A stretch of DNA of 64,000 nucleotides from Parvularculaceae bacterium (GTDB lineage Bacteria; Pseudomonadota; Alphaproteobacteria; Caulobacterales; Parvularculaceae), in contig JACADZ010000004.1 in assembly GCA_013389105.1 (NCBI GenBank), positions 62,001 through 126,000 of the forward strand. Reading direction: 5' to 3'. Shown here one piece after another: positions 33,605 to 43,069 of this stretch. The notes under the pieces were generated by a model. That model ran no database searches. It was not told the origin of the DNA and saw nothing but the letters and a program-made list of their open reading frames with translations. Each line of letters opens with the position of its first letter. Position 1 is the stretch's first letter. The translations under genes were made by a program, and so were the position numbers.

Positions 33605-35734
33605 CTAATCCGCCCCCATCTCCTTCAACAGCCGGCCGGCGCCATCGACCTTCTCCATCACCCACAGCATGTAACGGCTGTCGACGTGGATGGTGCGGTT
33701 GGTTCTCGGCTCATAAAGCCAGTCGGCGATGACGCCGTCGAGCGTGCCGTCGAACGCGAGCCCGACGAACTCGCCGCGGGCATTCAAGGTCGCCGAGCCG
33801 GAATTGCCGTTGGTGATGTCGACGGTGGTAAGATAGTTGACAGGGAGCGTGCCGAGCGCCGGCGCGACGTGACGGCCGAATTCGCCCGCTCTCGCTCTCG
33901 CGAGCAGCGGCGCCGGCGCATCGAAGGGCTCTTTTCCGGTGTCCTTGTCGAGGACGCCCGCGATGGTGGTGAAGGGCGCCCATGAGTCGCCGTCGCGCGT
34001 GCGCCCCGTCACCTTCCCATAGGTGAAGCGCAATGAGCCGTTCGCGTCCGGCGCGATCGCCTTTCCTTCCGCCGCGGCGCGATCGAGCATCGCCTGCATA
34101 TAGGCGGAGCGCGCTTTCTGCATGCGCCCGTTGCGGTCTTTCGTCTTCTTCTCAAGCGCAAGGTCGCCGGGCGACATCGCGACGGCGAGCTGGATGAAGG
34201 GATCGTCCGAGGCTTCGAAATCGGCGGCGGGGCGGTCGAGCCAGGCAAGCCGCGTCTTCGTGTCGCCGAGCTTTGTCTCCGTATAAAGACGATCCATGCC
34301 GATTTCGGCGAGCTTGCCCTCGAAGGCCGCGTCGCGGTCGGCCGCGGGGAGCTTTCGGTACTCGGCCAGCGCCTGCTCGAACACAATCCGGTCGACGCGC
34401 GGGTCGAACCGCTTCTCGATCGCGGTCAGGCGTTCGATCGTCTGCAGCCGGTCGCGGTCCTGGTAGCCGGGCTCGCGCTCGGCGTCTGGCTTCTCGCGCT
34501 CCTGCGCCCAGCGGTAGGCGTTGCGAGCCGCCGCGAGAAGCTGCGCCCGGGAGAGAAGTCCGGTCGTCTGCGCCGCCGCCAGGGCGGCGTTCGCTTCGGC
34601 GACGACCGCATCGAGGGATGAGACCGCCCGGCCGTAAGCCGCGCGCCGCGCCTTGTCGGCGTTGATCCAAGCCCTGAACTCGGCTTCGGCCTCGCGCTTC
34701 CTCTCGATGAGACGCGCCGCGTCGGCCCCTGCGAGCTGCCCGAGGAGCTTCTTCTTGATGTTGTCGGCGCCTCGGAGCGCGTTGGCGTATTTGATTGCTG
34801 CGGCTGCGTCGACCGCCGTCGCCCTGGCGATTGCGTCCGAGTATTCGGACAGGAGCTTCTGCTGGCGGGGGTAATAGCTCGTGTAGTAAAATTCCGCTTC
34901 CGCCGCGGTGCGCAGGCGATCGGTCGAGCCCGGAAAACCGGCGAGCATCACGAAATCGCCTTCTTTGAGGCCTTCGCGCGCGATTCTCAGATGACTTTTG
35001 GACCGGTAAGGGACGTTGTTCGCGTCGAACGAGCGGGAAGAGCCGTCCGGCGCGACATAAGCGCGATAGAAGGCGAAGTCGCCGGTGTGGCGCGGCCACT
35101 GCCAGTTGTCGACCTCGCCGCCGAAGTTTCCGATCCCGCGCGCCGGCGCGTAAACGAGGCGCACATCCTTTATCTCGAGCTGCTGTTGGAGATAATACCG
35201 GGCGCCGCCGTAATACGCGCGCACGTCGCAGCGCCGGTTCGCCTGCTGTTCGCATCGGGCGATGAGTTGCTTGCGGTTTTTTTCAAGCCTCTCGTCGCGG
35301 TCGAATCCCGAAAGCGCGTCCGTCACCCCTTCGTTCATGGCCGGCGTGACGTCTGTGAGTTCCTCGATGACATAGGCGCGTGTTCCGGGCGCGGCGGGGA
35401 GTTCGTCCTTCAGCGAGGTCGCGAGAAAGCCGGTCGCCAGCAGATTGCGCTTCGGCGTCGAGTTATACTGGATCGATCCGTAGACGCAGTGATGATTGGT
35501 GGCGATCAGCCCCTGCGGAGACAGGAACGCCGCGGAACAGCCGCCGAGCGAAACGATGGCGCTCAGCGGCGCGGCCTTGAGATCGCCAAGCGCCGCCGGA
35601 TCGATCTCAAGCCCCGCCGCCTTCAGCGCGGGCGCGAGCGCCCCGGTCTGGTCGGGAAGCCACTTGCCCTCGTCGGCGAACGCCGGAGCAAGCGACAGAA
35701 TCAGCGCGGCTGCGGCCCCGATCGCGTGGCGCAT
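33605..35734 (-). CDS. S46-family dipeptidyl-peptidase (DPP7/DPP11 type)
   Basis: 709-aa secreted serine exopeptidase that releases N-terminal dipeptides. Signal peptide MRHAIGAAAALILSLAPAFA. The chymotrypsin-fold triad is split by a helical insertion as in S46: His in TNHHCVYGSIQ (about residue 80), Asp in HTGDFAFYRAY (about 220) and Ser in NGNSGSATLN (about 650). CTGGAGGAG precedes the start. Whether it prefers hydrophobic (DPP7) or acidic (DPP11) residues depends on one S1 residue near the catalytic Ser that I cannot assign by eye. Confidence 0.9.
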   Translation of the reverse strand: MRHAIGAAAALILSLAPAFADEGKWLPDQTGALAPALKAAGLEIDPAALGDLKAAPLSAIVSLGGCSAAFLSPQGLIATNHHCVYGSIQYNSTPKRNLLATGFLATSLKDELPAAPGTRAYVIEELTDVTPAMNEGVTDALSGFDRDERLEKNRKQLIARCEQQANRRCDVRAYYGGARYYLQQQLEIKDVRLVYAPARGIGNFGGEVDNWQWPRHTGDFAFYRAYVAPDGSSRSFDANNVPYRSKSHLRIAREGLKEGDFVMLAGFPGSTDRLRTAAEAEFYYTSYYPRQQKLLSEYSDAIARATAVDAAAAIKYANALRGADNIKKKLLGQLAGADAARLIERKREAEAEFRAWINADKARRAAYGRAVSSLDAVVAEANAALAAAQTTGLLSRAQLLAAARNAYRWAQEREKPDAEREPGYQDRDRLQTIERLTAIEKRFDPRVDRIVFEQALAEYRKLPAADRDAAFEGKLAEIGMDRLYTETKLGDTKTRLAWLDRPAADFEASDDPFIQLAVAMSPGDLALEKKTKDRNGRMQKARSAYMQAMLDRAAAEGKAIAPDANGSLRFTYGKVTGRTRDGDSWAPFTTIAGVLDKDTGKEPFDAPAPLLARARAGEFGRHVAPALGTLPVNYLTTVDITNGNSGSATLNARGEFVGLAFDGTLDGVIADWLYEPRTNRTIHVDSRYMLWVMEKVDGAGRLLKEMGAD

Positions 35735-35798
35735 GGAAAACTCCTCCAGATTTCTTTCGAACCTTTAACCCGAACCTACTACGCGTCGAGCGGCCGGC

Positions 35799-37145
35799 CT
35801 AGCGCAGCGCCAGTCCGTCGCGAACCGATTTTTTCACCGCCGCGATCGCCTCCTCGACGGGAAGCTCCTCGCGATGGCCGTCGGCGCGGCGCTTGGTCTC
35901 GGCTTTGCCCGCGGCGAGGCCGCGCGGTCCGATAACGAGCTGATGGGGAAGGCCGACCAGATCCATCACCGCGAATTTCTCGCCGGGGCGCTTGTCGGTG
36001 TCGTCATAGAGGACTTCAACGCCCGCTTGCGTCAGCGCCTCATAGGCCTTCGCGCAGGCCGAGTCCGTCGCCCCGTCGCCCTGTTTCAGATTGATGAGGC
36101 CGACATGGAACGGCGCGACGGGGAGCGGCCATTTGCAGCCTGCCTCGTCGTGATGGGCCTCGATGACCGCGCCGACGAGGCGCGAGACGCCGACGCCGTA
36201 GGAGCCCATCTCGGCCGGGCGCTCTTTCCCGTCCGGCCCGGCTATCATCGCCTTCATCGGCTTTGAGTATTTCTCTCCGAAATAGAAGATGTGGCCGACC
36301 TCGATGCCGCGCGCGGCGATGCGGTCGGCCGCGCCAACCTTCGCCTCGAATTCCTTCGCGTCGTGCTTCTCCTCTGTCGCGGCGTAATAGGACGTATAGC
36401 GATCGATCAGCGGCTGGAGATCCTGATCGAAATCCGTATCCGGTCCGGGAACGGCGAGGTCAAGAAGCCGCCGGTCGCAGAAGACCGTGCTTTCGCCCGT
36501 TTCGGCGAGCACGATGAATTCGTGGGAGAGGTCGCCGCCGATCGGGCCGGTGTCGGCGCGCATCGGGATCGAGACGAGGCCCATGCGCGCGAAGGTGCGC
36601 AGATAGGCGACGAACATCTTGTTGTAGGAGCGCCGCGCGCCGGCCGCGTCGGCGTCGAAGGAATAGGTGTCCTTCATGAGGAACTCGCGCCCGCGCATGA
36701 CGCCGAAGCGCGGACGCACCTCGTCGCGGAACTTCCACTGGATGTGGTAAAGCATCTTCGGCAGGTCTTTGTACGAACGCACGCCTGCCCGGAAGATTTC
36801 GGTGATCATCTCCTCGTTGGTCGGGCCGTAGAGCATCTCGCGCTCGGCCCGGTCCTTGATGCGCAGCATCTCCTTGCCGTAGGCGTCGTAGCGCCCGCTC
36901 TCGCGCCAGAGGTCCGCCGACTGGATGGTCGGCATCAGCATCTCGACGGCGCCGGCGCGGTCCTGCTCCTCGCGCACGATCTGCTCGATCTTCTTCAGCA
37001 CGCGGAAGCCCAGCGGCAGCCAGGCGTAGATGCCCGCCGATTCCTGGCGCGCCATGCCCGCCCGCAGCATCAATTGGTGCGAGACGATCTGCGCCTCGGA
37101 CGGCGTTTCTTTGAGCAGCGGCAGGTAAAAGCGGGAGAGGCGCAT
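35799..37145 (-). CDS. proS: Prolyl-tRNA synthetase
   Basis: Class II synthetase, 448 aa. It is the short alphaproteobacterial form without the editing (INS) domain between motifs 2 and 3. Motif 1 region [20 protein letters not shown], motif 2 [24 protein letters not shown] ([20 protein letters not shown]), motif 3 [13 protein letters not shown], then the anticodon-binding domain (about 345-448; [20 protein letters not shown]). Lacking INS, mischarged Ala-tRNA(Pro) would need a free-standing editor elsewhere. Confidence 0.95.
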   Translation of the reverse strand: MRLSRFYLPLLKETPSEAQIVSHQLMLRAGMARQESAGIYAWLPLGFRVLKKIEQIVREEQDRAGAVEMLMPTIQSADLWRESGRYDAYGKEMLRIKDRAEREMLYGPTNEEMITEIFRAGVRSYKDLPKMLYHIQWKFRDEVRPRFGVMRGREFLMKDTYSFDADAAGARRSYNKMFVAYLRTFARMGLVSIPMRADTGPIGGDLSHEFIVLAETGESTVFCDRRLLDLAVPGPDTDFDQDLQPLIDRYTSYYAATEEKHDAKEFEAKVGAADRIAARGIEVGHIFYFGEKYSKPMKAMIAGPDGKERPAEMGSYGVGVSRLVGAVIEAHHDEAGCKWPLPVAPFHVGLINLKQGDGATDSACAKAYEALTQAGVEVLYDDTDKRPGEKFAVMDLVGLPHQLVIGPRGLAAGKAETKRRADGHREELPVEEAIAAVKKSVRDGLALR

Positions 37146-37276
37146 GGTACGGCTCCGGACATGGCCCGCCGTCTATAGGGACCGCCGCCGCGCTTTGTCC
37201 ACTTGGACCCCCGCTTTCGGCGGCCGGCGCTTTGGAACTGCAGAGCGCACGAGCGCTTCTTGTGCGCAACTATTTC

Positions 37277-37306
37277 TTGACGAACTGTCCCAATTTTTTC
37301 TTATTG
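37277..37306 (+). promoter_or_regulatory. Possible promoter of the aspartyl-protease gene
   Basis: TTGACG (37277-37282) and TTATTG (37301-37306) are spaced 18 bp. Transcription would begin at about the GTG start (37311), implying a leaderless or near-leaderless message. It lies in an unusually AT-rich stretch. Weak, by-eye match. Confidence 0.35.
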
Positions 37307-37310
37307 GAGT

Positions 37311-38584
37311 GTGAGGATCATTCTCGCCCTTCTGATCGCTTTGGCGACGCCGGATGCCGGACAGGGGTCTGATCTCGGGTTTCCACCACGCGGATGCGAA
37401 AAGTTTGAGCGATTTGACGCGGACAAGATCCTTTTTGGCATGGATCCGACGGCGATCGCTTGTCTCGCGGAAGGAGCTACTCCTGCTCTTCATGCAAATT
37501 TTGACTCGCTTCCAGCAAGCAAGAGGAACCTCGCACAGCTTCTCCTGCTCCAAATGGGCGGTTCAAAGGATGCGACGGACGACGTTCGACAATGGTTGCG
37601 CGTCCATCCCTCCGCCAGCGCCGAAGAAATCAGGCAGGCCCTCCGCGCGCTTCGCTACGACTACACGCAGCGGCAACAGTTTCGTTGCGCGAACGCCTTG
37701 AACGCCGCCTTGATGTTGGAAGCTCTGACGGCGCCGTTGGAATTCGCGAGCAGATTATTTTCGGGCCGTCCAACGAGGGATTTGTTCGCGGCAGGATTGG
37801 AAGCAAGCGTGTCGATTTCTTCTTCGATAGCGGCTCCAGCAGTTCCTTTATCAATGAGGCTCTCGCAATCGAATTGGGATTTCGTTTCCTCGGCGACGAG
37901 TCGGTTGCTGTCTCGACTGTGGCAGACGTCGCAAGTCTCAGAATGGCCGAGGCGCCTCCAATCCACATTGGCGAAACAACGTTGGAAAACGTCCTGTTGT
38001 TGATTACGCCGAAAAACGGGTCATTTGGTGGTTATGGTCGAGGGATCACGCTTGGAACGCCAGTGATGCGCGCACCCGGAAAAGTCGCTTGGCTCAAGGG
38101 AGGGAGTGAGTTCGCCGCCGGCGATCAGGTCCCAGACGCGGCGTGCCTATCTCGCCCTCGCCCGCTCTTTCAATATCAGGGATACCTCGGCCTGATCGGC
38201 GAACTTCCTCAAGGCGCCGCGCCCGCTTTTTTTGACGGCGGCTTCTTGTACACGTTCCTCAATCACACGGCGGCGCGGACGTATTCGCCTGAGACGCGGA
38301 TTGAATCGAAGGCCAGATATGCCTCGCAAGTTGAGAGGGCGGGCAAGCGAACGATCGGCACGCGAGGCGCATCGAAATTTCGCATGCGGATCGGCGACGC
38401 CGAGATTGCACTCAAGGACGTAAGGGCAATCTTTCCGATTGAGACCGGGCCGATTGGTTTCGTCGCGCAGTTCGGCATGGACATGGTCAAGCAGACCGGA
38501 GCGCTTGTCTACGACTTCGACACGTTGACCTATGCCGCAGTCGGCAAGAACGACCCTCGGCTGGCGGCATGCTTGCCGAACTGA
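37311..38584 (+). pseudogene. Frameshifted retropepsin-like aspartyl protease
   Basis: Two overlapping frames together make one protein of about 420 aa. Frame one (GTG at 37311) gives a signal-peptide-like start (MRIILALLIALATPDAG) and a helical region (to about 37750). A -1 shift then leads into frame two, which carries the aspartyl-protease core with D-S-G at 37827-37835 (FFFDSGSSSSFINEALAIEL) and a second beta-rich half to the stop at 38584. The DSG form of the catalytic triplet is acceptable for this family. The gene is visibly lower in GC than its neighbours, which suggests transfer. A sequencing error is the alternative to true decay. Confidence 0.65.
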
Positions 38585-38644
38585 TGCGCCGGGCCGAGGC
38601 GCTCGATCCACATCGCGCCCCTCCTCGATCGGGACGAAAGACCG

Positions 38645-40141
38645 TCAGTCATACGCCCCGGCGTATTTCACCCGCAGCGCCGCTTTCTCGACCTTGCCCA
38701 TGGCGTTGCGCGGCAGGGACGTCTCGAAGAAAAAGCGGCGCGGATGCTTGAACCTGGCGAGATGCCTGTCGAGCGCCGCCTGAATGTCCGCAAGCGGAAC
38801 GCCGCCTGCAGCGACCAGGACCGCGACGACGCCTTCGCCGAGGTCCTTGTGCGGCGCGCCGATCACCGCCGACTCGGCGATTCCAGGTATGTCGTCGAGG
38901 ACGCTCTCGATCTCTTTGGGATAGATGTTGTAGCCGCCGGAAATGATGAGGTCCTTCGACCGCCCGACGATCCTGAGGCGCCCGTCTTCGTCCATGGTCC
39001 CGACGTCCCCGGTGATGAAGAAGCCGTCGGGGCGGAACTCTTCGGCGGTCTTTTCAGGCAGACCCCAATAACCCTTGAAGACGTTCGGGCCCCTCACCTC
39101 TATGACGCCGGTCTCGCCGCGCGGAAGCTCCCTCCCCTCGCCGTCGCAGACCCGCGCCTCGACGCCTGGAAGCGCGAAACCGACGCTGCCCGCGATGCGG
39201 GCCCCGTCGAGCGGATTGGAGGCGATCATGCCGGCCTCGGTCATGCCGTAGCGCTCGAGAATCTCATGGCCCGTGCGCTCGCGGAACCGCGTCCAGTCGC
39301 GCGCGCTCAGGGGCGCCGAGCCGCACACGAACAAGCGGATCGAGGAGCAATCCGCGGCGCCGAAATCAGGATCGTCGAGAAGACGCGTGTAGAAGGTCGG
39401 CACGCCCATCATCACGGTCGCGCCCGGGAGGAGTCGCCGGACATCGCCCGGATCGAACCTCGGCAGGAACAGGATGGTCGCCGCGCTCAGCAAGGCGGTG
39501 TGCAAAGCGACGAAAAGACCGTGAATGTGGAAGATCGGGAGGGCGTGCAGGAGGACGTCTTCGCCGGAAAAGCCCCAGAGGCGGTTGAGGGCGAGCGCAT
39601 TCGAGGCGAGATTGCCGTGGGTCAGCATCGCCCCCTTGGAGCGTCCGGTCGTTCCCGACGTGTACAGAATGACTGCAAGATCGTTCTCGGCGCGCGCCGT
39701 CGGCGGGAGCGGCTCGATCGCGGCGATTTCGGCGAGAAGCGCGTCGTCGTCGCTGTCGCCGAGCGCGATGAGCCGCGCGCCCGCTTTTGCGGCGACGCCT
39801 TCAAGCGAAGCTGCGGCCGAGGGTGTGCAGAAAAAAAGCCGCGGCGCGCCGTCTTCGAGGAAAAAAGCGACCTCATGCGGCGTGTAAGCCGTATTGAGCG
39901 GGGTGAAGACGGCGCCGAGCCGCAACGCGCCGAGATAGAGCGCGACGCCGGCGAGGGATTTCTCGACCTGCGCCGCGACGCGGTCGCCCGCCTGGACGCC
40001 CGCGCGCGCCATATACCCGGCAAAGCGCCCCGACCAGAGATCGAGATCGCCATAGGTCCAGCCGGCGCGTGAAGGGAGCGCCAAGCAGGCGCGATCAAGC
40101 CGCCTTTCGAATCGACTCCGGAAAAGGGAGTAGACGTTCAT
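38645..40141 (-). CDS. matB: Malonate-CoA ligase (MatB-like acyl-CoA synthetase)
   Basis: ANL-superfamily adenylating enzyme, 498 aa. The P-loop-like motif is YTSGTTGRSKGAM, the ATP/adenylate motif is ERYGMTEAGM, the hinge is IVGRSKDLIISGGYNIYPKE and the C-terminal catalytic Lys lies in RNAMGKVEKAAL. The N-terminal part (GRFAGYMARAGVQAGDRVAA; LNTAYTPHEVAFFL) looks closest to MatB, which makes malonyl-CoA from malonate, ATP and CoA. No malonate transporter or decarboxylase is adjacent, so a broader short-chain acid specificity remains possible. Confidence 0.78.
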   Translation of the reverse strand: MNVYSLFRSRFERRLDRACLALPSRAGWTYGDLDLWSGRFAGYMARAGVQAGDRVAAQVEKSLAGVALYLGALRLGAVFTPLNTAYTPHEVAFFLEDGAPRLFFCTPSAAASLEGVAAKAGARLIALGDSDDDALLAEIAAIEPLPPTARAENDLAVILYTSGTTGRSKGAMLTHGNLASNALALNRLWGFSGEDVLLHALPIFHIHGLFVALHTALLSAATILFLPRFDPGDVRRLLPGATVMMGVPTFYTRLLDDPDFGAADCSSIRLFVCGSAPLSARDWTRFRERTGHEILERYGMTEAGMIASNPLDGARIAGSVGFALPGVEARVCDGEGRELPRGETGVIEVRGPNVFKGYWGLPEKTAEEFRPDGFFITGDVGTMDEDGRLRIVGRSKDLIISGGYNIYPKEIESVLDDIPGIAESAVIGAPHKDLGEGVVAVLVAAGGVPLADIQAALDRHLARFKHPRRFFFETSLPRNAMGKVEKAALRVKYAGAYD

Positions 40142-40179
40142 TGCGCCTATGGGGCCATGGCCGCCTGCGCGGCGAAGGC

Positions 40180-40264
40180 TGGTGCGGTCGAGAGGACTCG
40201 AACCTCCACGATGTTACTCGCCAGCACCTCAAGCTGGTGCGTCTACCAGTTCCGCCACGACCGC
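40180..40264 (-). tRNA. tRNA-Leu (anticodon GAG)
   Basis: Class II tRNA on the minus strand: acceptor GCGGTCG pairs with CGACCGC, D-arm with GGCGGAACTGGTAGACGC, anticodon stem CCAGC/GCTGG with loop TTGAGGT (anticodon GAG, decoding CUC/CUU), a long variable arm, T-arm GGTTCGAGTCC, and encoded CCA at 40180-40182. Confidence 0.95.
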
Positions 40265-40321
40265 ATCCGACTGGAAAGGTGAGGCGCTTAGCAAAAGCCA
40301 CGGAGGCTCTCAAGCGAAAGT

Positions 40322-40546
40322 TTAGGCGCGCGGGCCCTCGGTCACCACGAGACGGACATTGGCGCCGTCGATCTCGACCTTGCCCTCACCGACCGGCGCG
40401 CCGTTGGCGAGCAGGGCGAGCGGGGCGCTGGCGTCGCGCCCGAGAGGAATGAGGGCGCCGCGCTCAAGACGCAAAAGCCTGCCGAGCGGCATCGAGGTCT
40501 CCCCCACCAGCACGCAAAGCTCGATTTCAATCTCGCCAAAAGGCAT
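40322..40546 (-). CDS. Stand-alone FliN/SpoA-domain protein
   Basis: 74 aa made almost entirely of a SpoA (FliM/FliN C-terminal) domain: IEIELCVLVGETSMPLGRLL, LERGALIPLGRDASAPLALL, then ANGAPVGEGKVEIDGANVRL. In flagella FliN forms the rotor switch and binds FliH; SpoA domains also occur in type III secretion C-rings. No flagellar or secretion gene is within the window. It is divergent from lipB across a gap of about 40 bp. Confidence 0.75.
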   Translation of the reverse strand: MPFGEIEIELCVLVGETSMPLGRLLRLERGALIPLGRDASAPLALLANGAPVGEGKVEIDGANVRLVVTEGPRA

Positions 40547-40588
40547 ATGGGACCGGTTCTGAGGCTTTGCCCACGAAGGTCGCCCTGA

Positions 40589-41296
40589 TTGGTTAGAGCG
40601 TCGTTAAAGCTGCTGTTTCGAGAAGACCCCGCCGTCGAATGGGCGACATCGCGAGGCCTCGTTCCCTATGAGACCGCCGTCGCCCTCATGGAGGAGCGGG
40701 TCGCGGCGATCAGGGCCGGGTCGGCCGGCGAATTCGTCTGGCTCCTTGAGCATCCGCCGCTCTACACGGGCGGCACGAGCGCGGACCCCGCCGACCTCAA
40801 GACGCCGGATCGCTTTCCGGTTCATCGCTCCTCGCGCGGCGGGCAGTTCACCTATCACGGGCCAGGGCAGCGCGTCGCCTATGTGATGCTTGACCTTGAG
40901 CGGCGCGGCCGGGATGTGCGCGCCTTCGTCGGCGGACTTGAGGCCTGGCTCATCGGCGCGCTGGCCGAATTCGGCTTGAAAGGCGAGACGCGCGAGGACC
41001 GCGTCGGCGTATGGATCGATCGGACCAGGCCCGGCGAACCGCGCCGCGAAGACAAGATCGCGGCGATCGGCGTGCGCATCCGCCGCTGGGTCAGCTTTCA
41101 CGGCGTGGCGCTGAACGTCGAGCCCGACCTTGCCCATTTTTCGGGGATCGTGCCTTGCGGCATCGACACGCCGGGGCTCGGCGTCACGAGCCTCGCCGAT
41201 CTTGGCCTGCCAGTCACGATCGCCGACGCCGACGCCGCGCTGCGCGAGTCGTTCGAGAGGGTGTTCGGCCCGACAGTGGCGACCGCCGCGCCGTGA
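40589..41296 (+). CDS. lipB: Octanoyltransferase LipB
   Basis: Moves octanoyl from acyl carrier protein to lipoate-dependent enzymes, first step of lipoate synthesis. 235 aa. Conserved substrate-binding and catalytic regions: [20 protein letters not shown] (contains the GGxxTYHGPGQ signature), [20 protein letters not shown] with the catalytic Lys, and [19 protein letters not shown] with the catalytic Cys. The start is a TTG at 40589 with no strong ribosome site; the true start could be any nearby non-ATG codon, since the next ATG falls inside the fold. Confidence 0.92.
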   Translation: MVRASLKLLFREDPAVEWATSRGLVPYETAVALMEERVAAIRAGSAGEFVWLLEHPPLYTGGTSADPADLKTPDRFPVHRSSRGGQFTYHGPGQRVAYVMLDLERRGRDVRAFVGGLEAWLIGALAEFGLKGETREDRVGVWIDRTRPGEPRREDKIAAIGVRIRRWVSFHGVALNVEPDLAHFSGIVPCGIDTPGLGVTSLADLGLPVTIADADAALRESFERVFGPTVATAAP

Positions 41297-41513
41297 CCTC
41301 AGGCGCTGCTCGCCTCGCGCGAAAAGCGACGCCGCCACGGGATCCGCGCCGGCGGAGTCGAACGCCGCAAGCGCGTATGTCGCGAGGCGGGCGTCGCCGG
41401 CGCGAATCCGGGCCTATCTCGTTGGCGACGGGGCGGGCGACCTGACGCAATCGTGAATTTTGAAAGCCGCGCCTCCGCTCGCTATAAAGCGGCCGCACAA
41501 CCGAGAGGTATCC

Positions 41514-42989
41514 ATGCGCAGGCTTGCATCGATCGTCGTCGGCGCCCTTACGCTGCTGGGAAGCGCCTGCGGCCAACCGGCGCCGCAGCAAAAGGTCGCC
41601 CCGAAGCCGAGCGCCGCGCCGGCGCTTGCGGCGCCCGCCGCCAAGCCCGCTGCGAGCCCCATGAAGGACAGCGAGATCGAGACGCGGACGCGCGTCGCGC
41701 CGCGCTCGATGGCGGACGTGCATCTCTCCTTCGCGCCGGTCGTCGAAAAGACCGCGCCCGCGGTCGTCAACGTGTTCACGAGCCGCACGGTCCGGCGCAC
41801 CACCGGCGACCCGTTCTTCGATCGCTTCTTCGGCGCCGGACCGAGCCAGCAGAGCTCGCTCGGCTCTGGCGTCATCGTCAATCCGGACGGCCTCATCGTC
41901 ACCAACAACCACGTCATCGAAGGCATGACCGAGATCAAGGTCGTGTTCGCGGATCGCCGCGAGTTTCCCGCGACGATCCTTCTGACCGATCCCAAGACCG
42001 ATATCGCGGTCCTGAAGATCGAGGCGGGCGAGCCCCTGCCCTATCTCGAGTTCGCCAATTCCGACGCCATCGAAGTCGGCGACGTCGTGCTCGCCATCGG
42101 CAATCCGTTCGGCGTCGGACAGACGGTGACGAGCGGCATCGTCTCGGCGCTCGCGCGCACGACGGTCGGCGTCAGCGACTATCAGTTCTTCATCCAGACC
42201 GACGCCGCCATCAATCCCGGCAATTCCGGCGGCGCCCTCGTCGACATCGACGGAAGGCTGGTCGGGGTCAACACCGCCATCTATTCGCGCTCGGGCGGCT
42301 CCAACGGCATCGGCTTCGCCGTGCCCTCGCGCCTCGTGCAGCAGGTGATCCGCTCCGCCATGAACGGCGGCCGGCTCGTGCGGCCGTGGATCGGGGCCTC
42401 GTCCGACACCGTGACGCCCGAAGTGGCGCGCGCGTTGAAGCTCGCCCGGCCGGCCGGCGCCATCCTGACGGATCTATGGCCGGGGGGACCGGCGGCGGCG
42501 GCCGGCCTCAGGGAAGGCGACGTCATCATTTCGGTCGATAACGAACCGGTCTACGATGAAGGCGCGCTCCGCTACCGCATTGGCGTCAAGAATGACGGCG
42601 ACGCAGCGGCGGTCGTCTTCGTGCGCGACGGCAAGGAGCAAAGCGCGGCGGTGAGGCTGCGGCTTCCGCCGGACCAGCCGGCGCGCGACGAGCGCACGCT
42701 CGAAGGCGATCACCCGCTGAACGGCGTCACTGTCGACAACCTGTCGCCGCGCTTCAACGAGGAGACAGGGCTTGACCCGTTCCGCACCGGCGTCGTCGTG
42801 ATGAATCTCGATCGGCGCACCTATGCCGCGCGTTCGGGCCTGCGTCCCGGCTTCCGTATTCTCTCCGTCAACGGAAAAAAGGTGACGACCACGGCCGATC
42901 TCGCGCGCGAGCTCGCCAAGCCCGCCGCCGGCTGGCAGTTCGACATCGACACCGGCGAGCGCATCGTGCCCTGGCGCGTGGGGAGGTAG
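41514..42989 (+). CDS. DegP/HtrA-type periplasmic serine protease
   Basis: Do-family endopeptidase for envelope quality control, 491 aa from the ATG at 41514 (GAGAGG upstream). The N-terminus looks like a lipoprotein ([11 protein letters not shown], Cys at about 18), followed by an Ala/Pro linker. Catalytic triad: His in [10 protein letters not shown], Asp in TDIAVLKIE, Ser in [11 protein letters not shown]. Two PDZ domains follow (about 285-375 and 405-485). Gene order with rarA downstream is typical in alphaproteobacteria. Lipidation, if real, would make it membrane-tethered, unlike soluble DegP. Confidence 0.9.
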   Translation: MRRLASIVVGALTLLGSACGQPAPQQKVAPKPSAAPALAAPAAKPAASPMKDSEIETRTRVAPRSMADVHLSFAPVVEKTAPAVVNVFTSRTVRRTTGDPFFDRFFGAGPSQQSSLGSGVIVNPDGLIVTNNHVIEGMTEIKVVFADRREFPATILLTDPKTDIAVLKIEAGEPLPYLEFANSDAIEVGDVVLAIGNPFGVGQTVTSGIVSALARTTVGVSDYQFFIQTDAAINPGNSGGALVDIDGRLVGVNTAIYSRSGGSNGIGFAVPSRLVQQVIRSAMNGGRLVRPWIGASSDTVTPEVARALKLARPAGAILTDLWPGGPAAAAGLREGDVIISVDNEPVYDEGALRYRIGVKNDGDAAAVVFVRDGKEQSAAVRLRLPPDQPARDERTLEGDHPLNGVTVDNLSPRFNEETGLDPFRTGVVVMNLDRRTYAARSGLRPGFRILSVNGKKVTTTADLARELAKPAAGWQFDIDTGERIVPWRVGR

Positions 42990-43069
42990 GTGCTCGGTGG
43001 ATGGTCAACGGCGATTGGGAAGCTGGCCGCCGGCGTTCACTACTTGCTATTGACCATTGGTCTCGACCC

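Noticed and set aside
37690..37760. Programmed -1 ribosomal frameshift in the aspartyl protease
   Set aside because: No X XXY YYZ heptamer in the right phase and no convincing downstream pseudoknot; decay or sequence error is simpler.
41297..41513. Coding-like fragment on the minus strand between lipB and the DegP-type gene
   Set aside because: About 38 plausible codons follow a TAG and run without a stop into the lipB antisense; no start site, so unsupported.
43001..43057. ATGGTCAA / TTGACCAT inverted repeat before rarA
   Set aside because: Only 8 bp per arm with a 41-nt gap; a weak structure with no context, likely chance.
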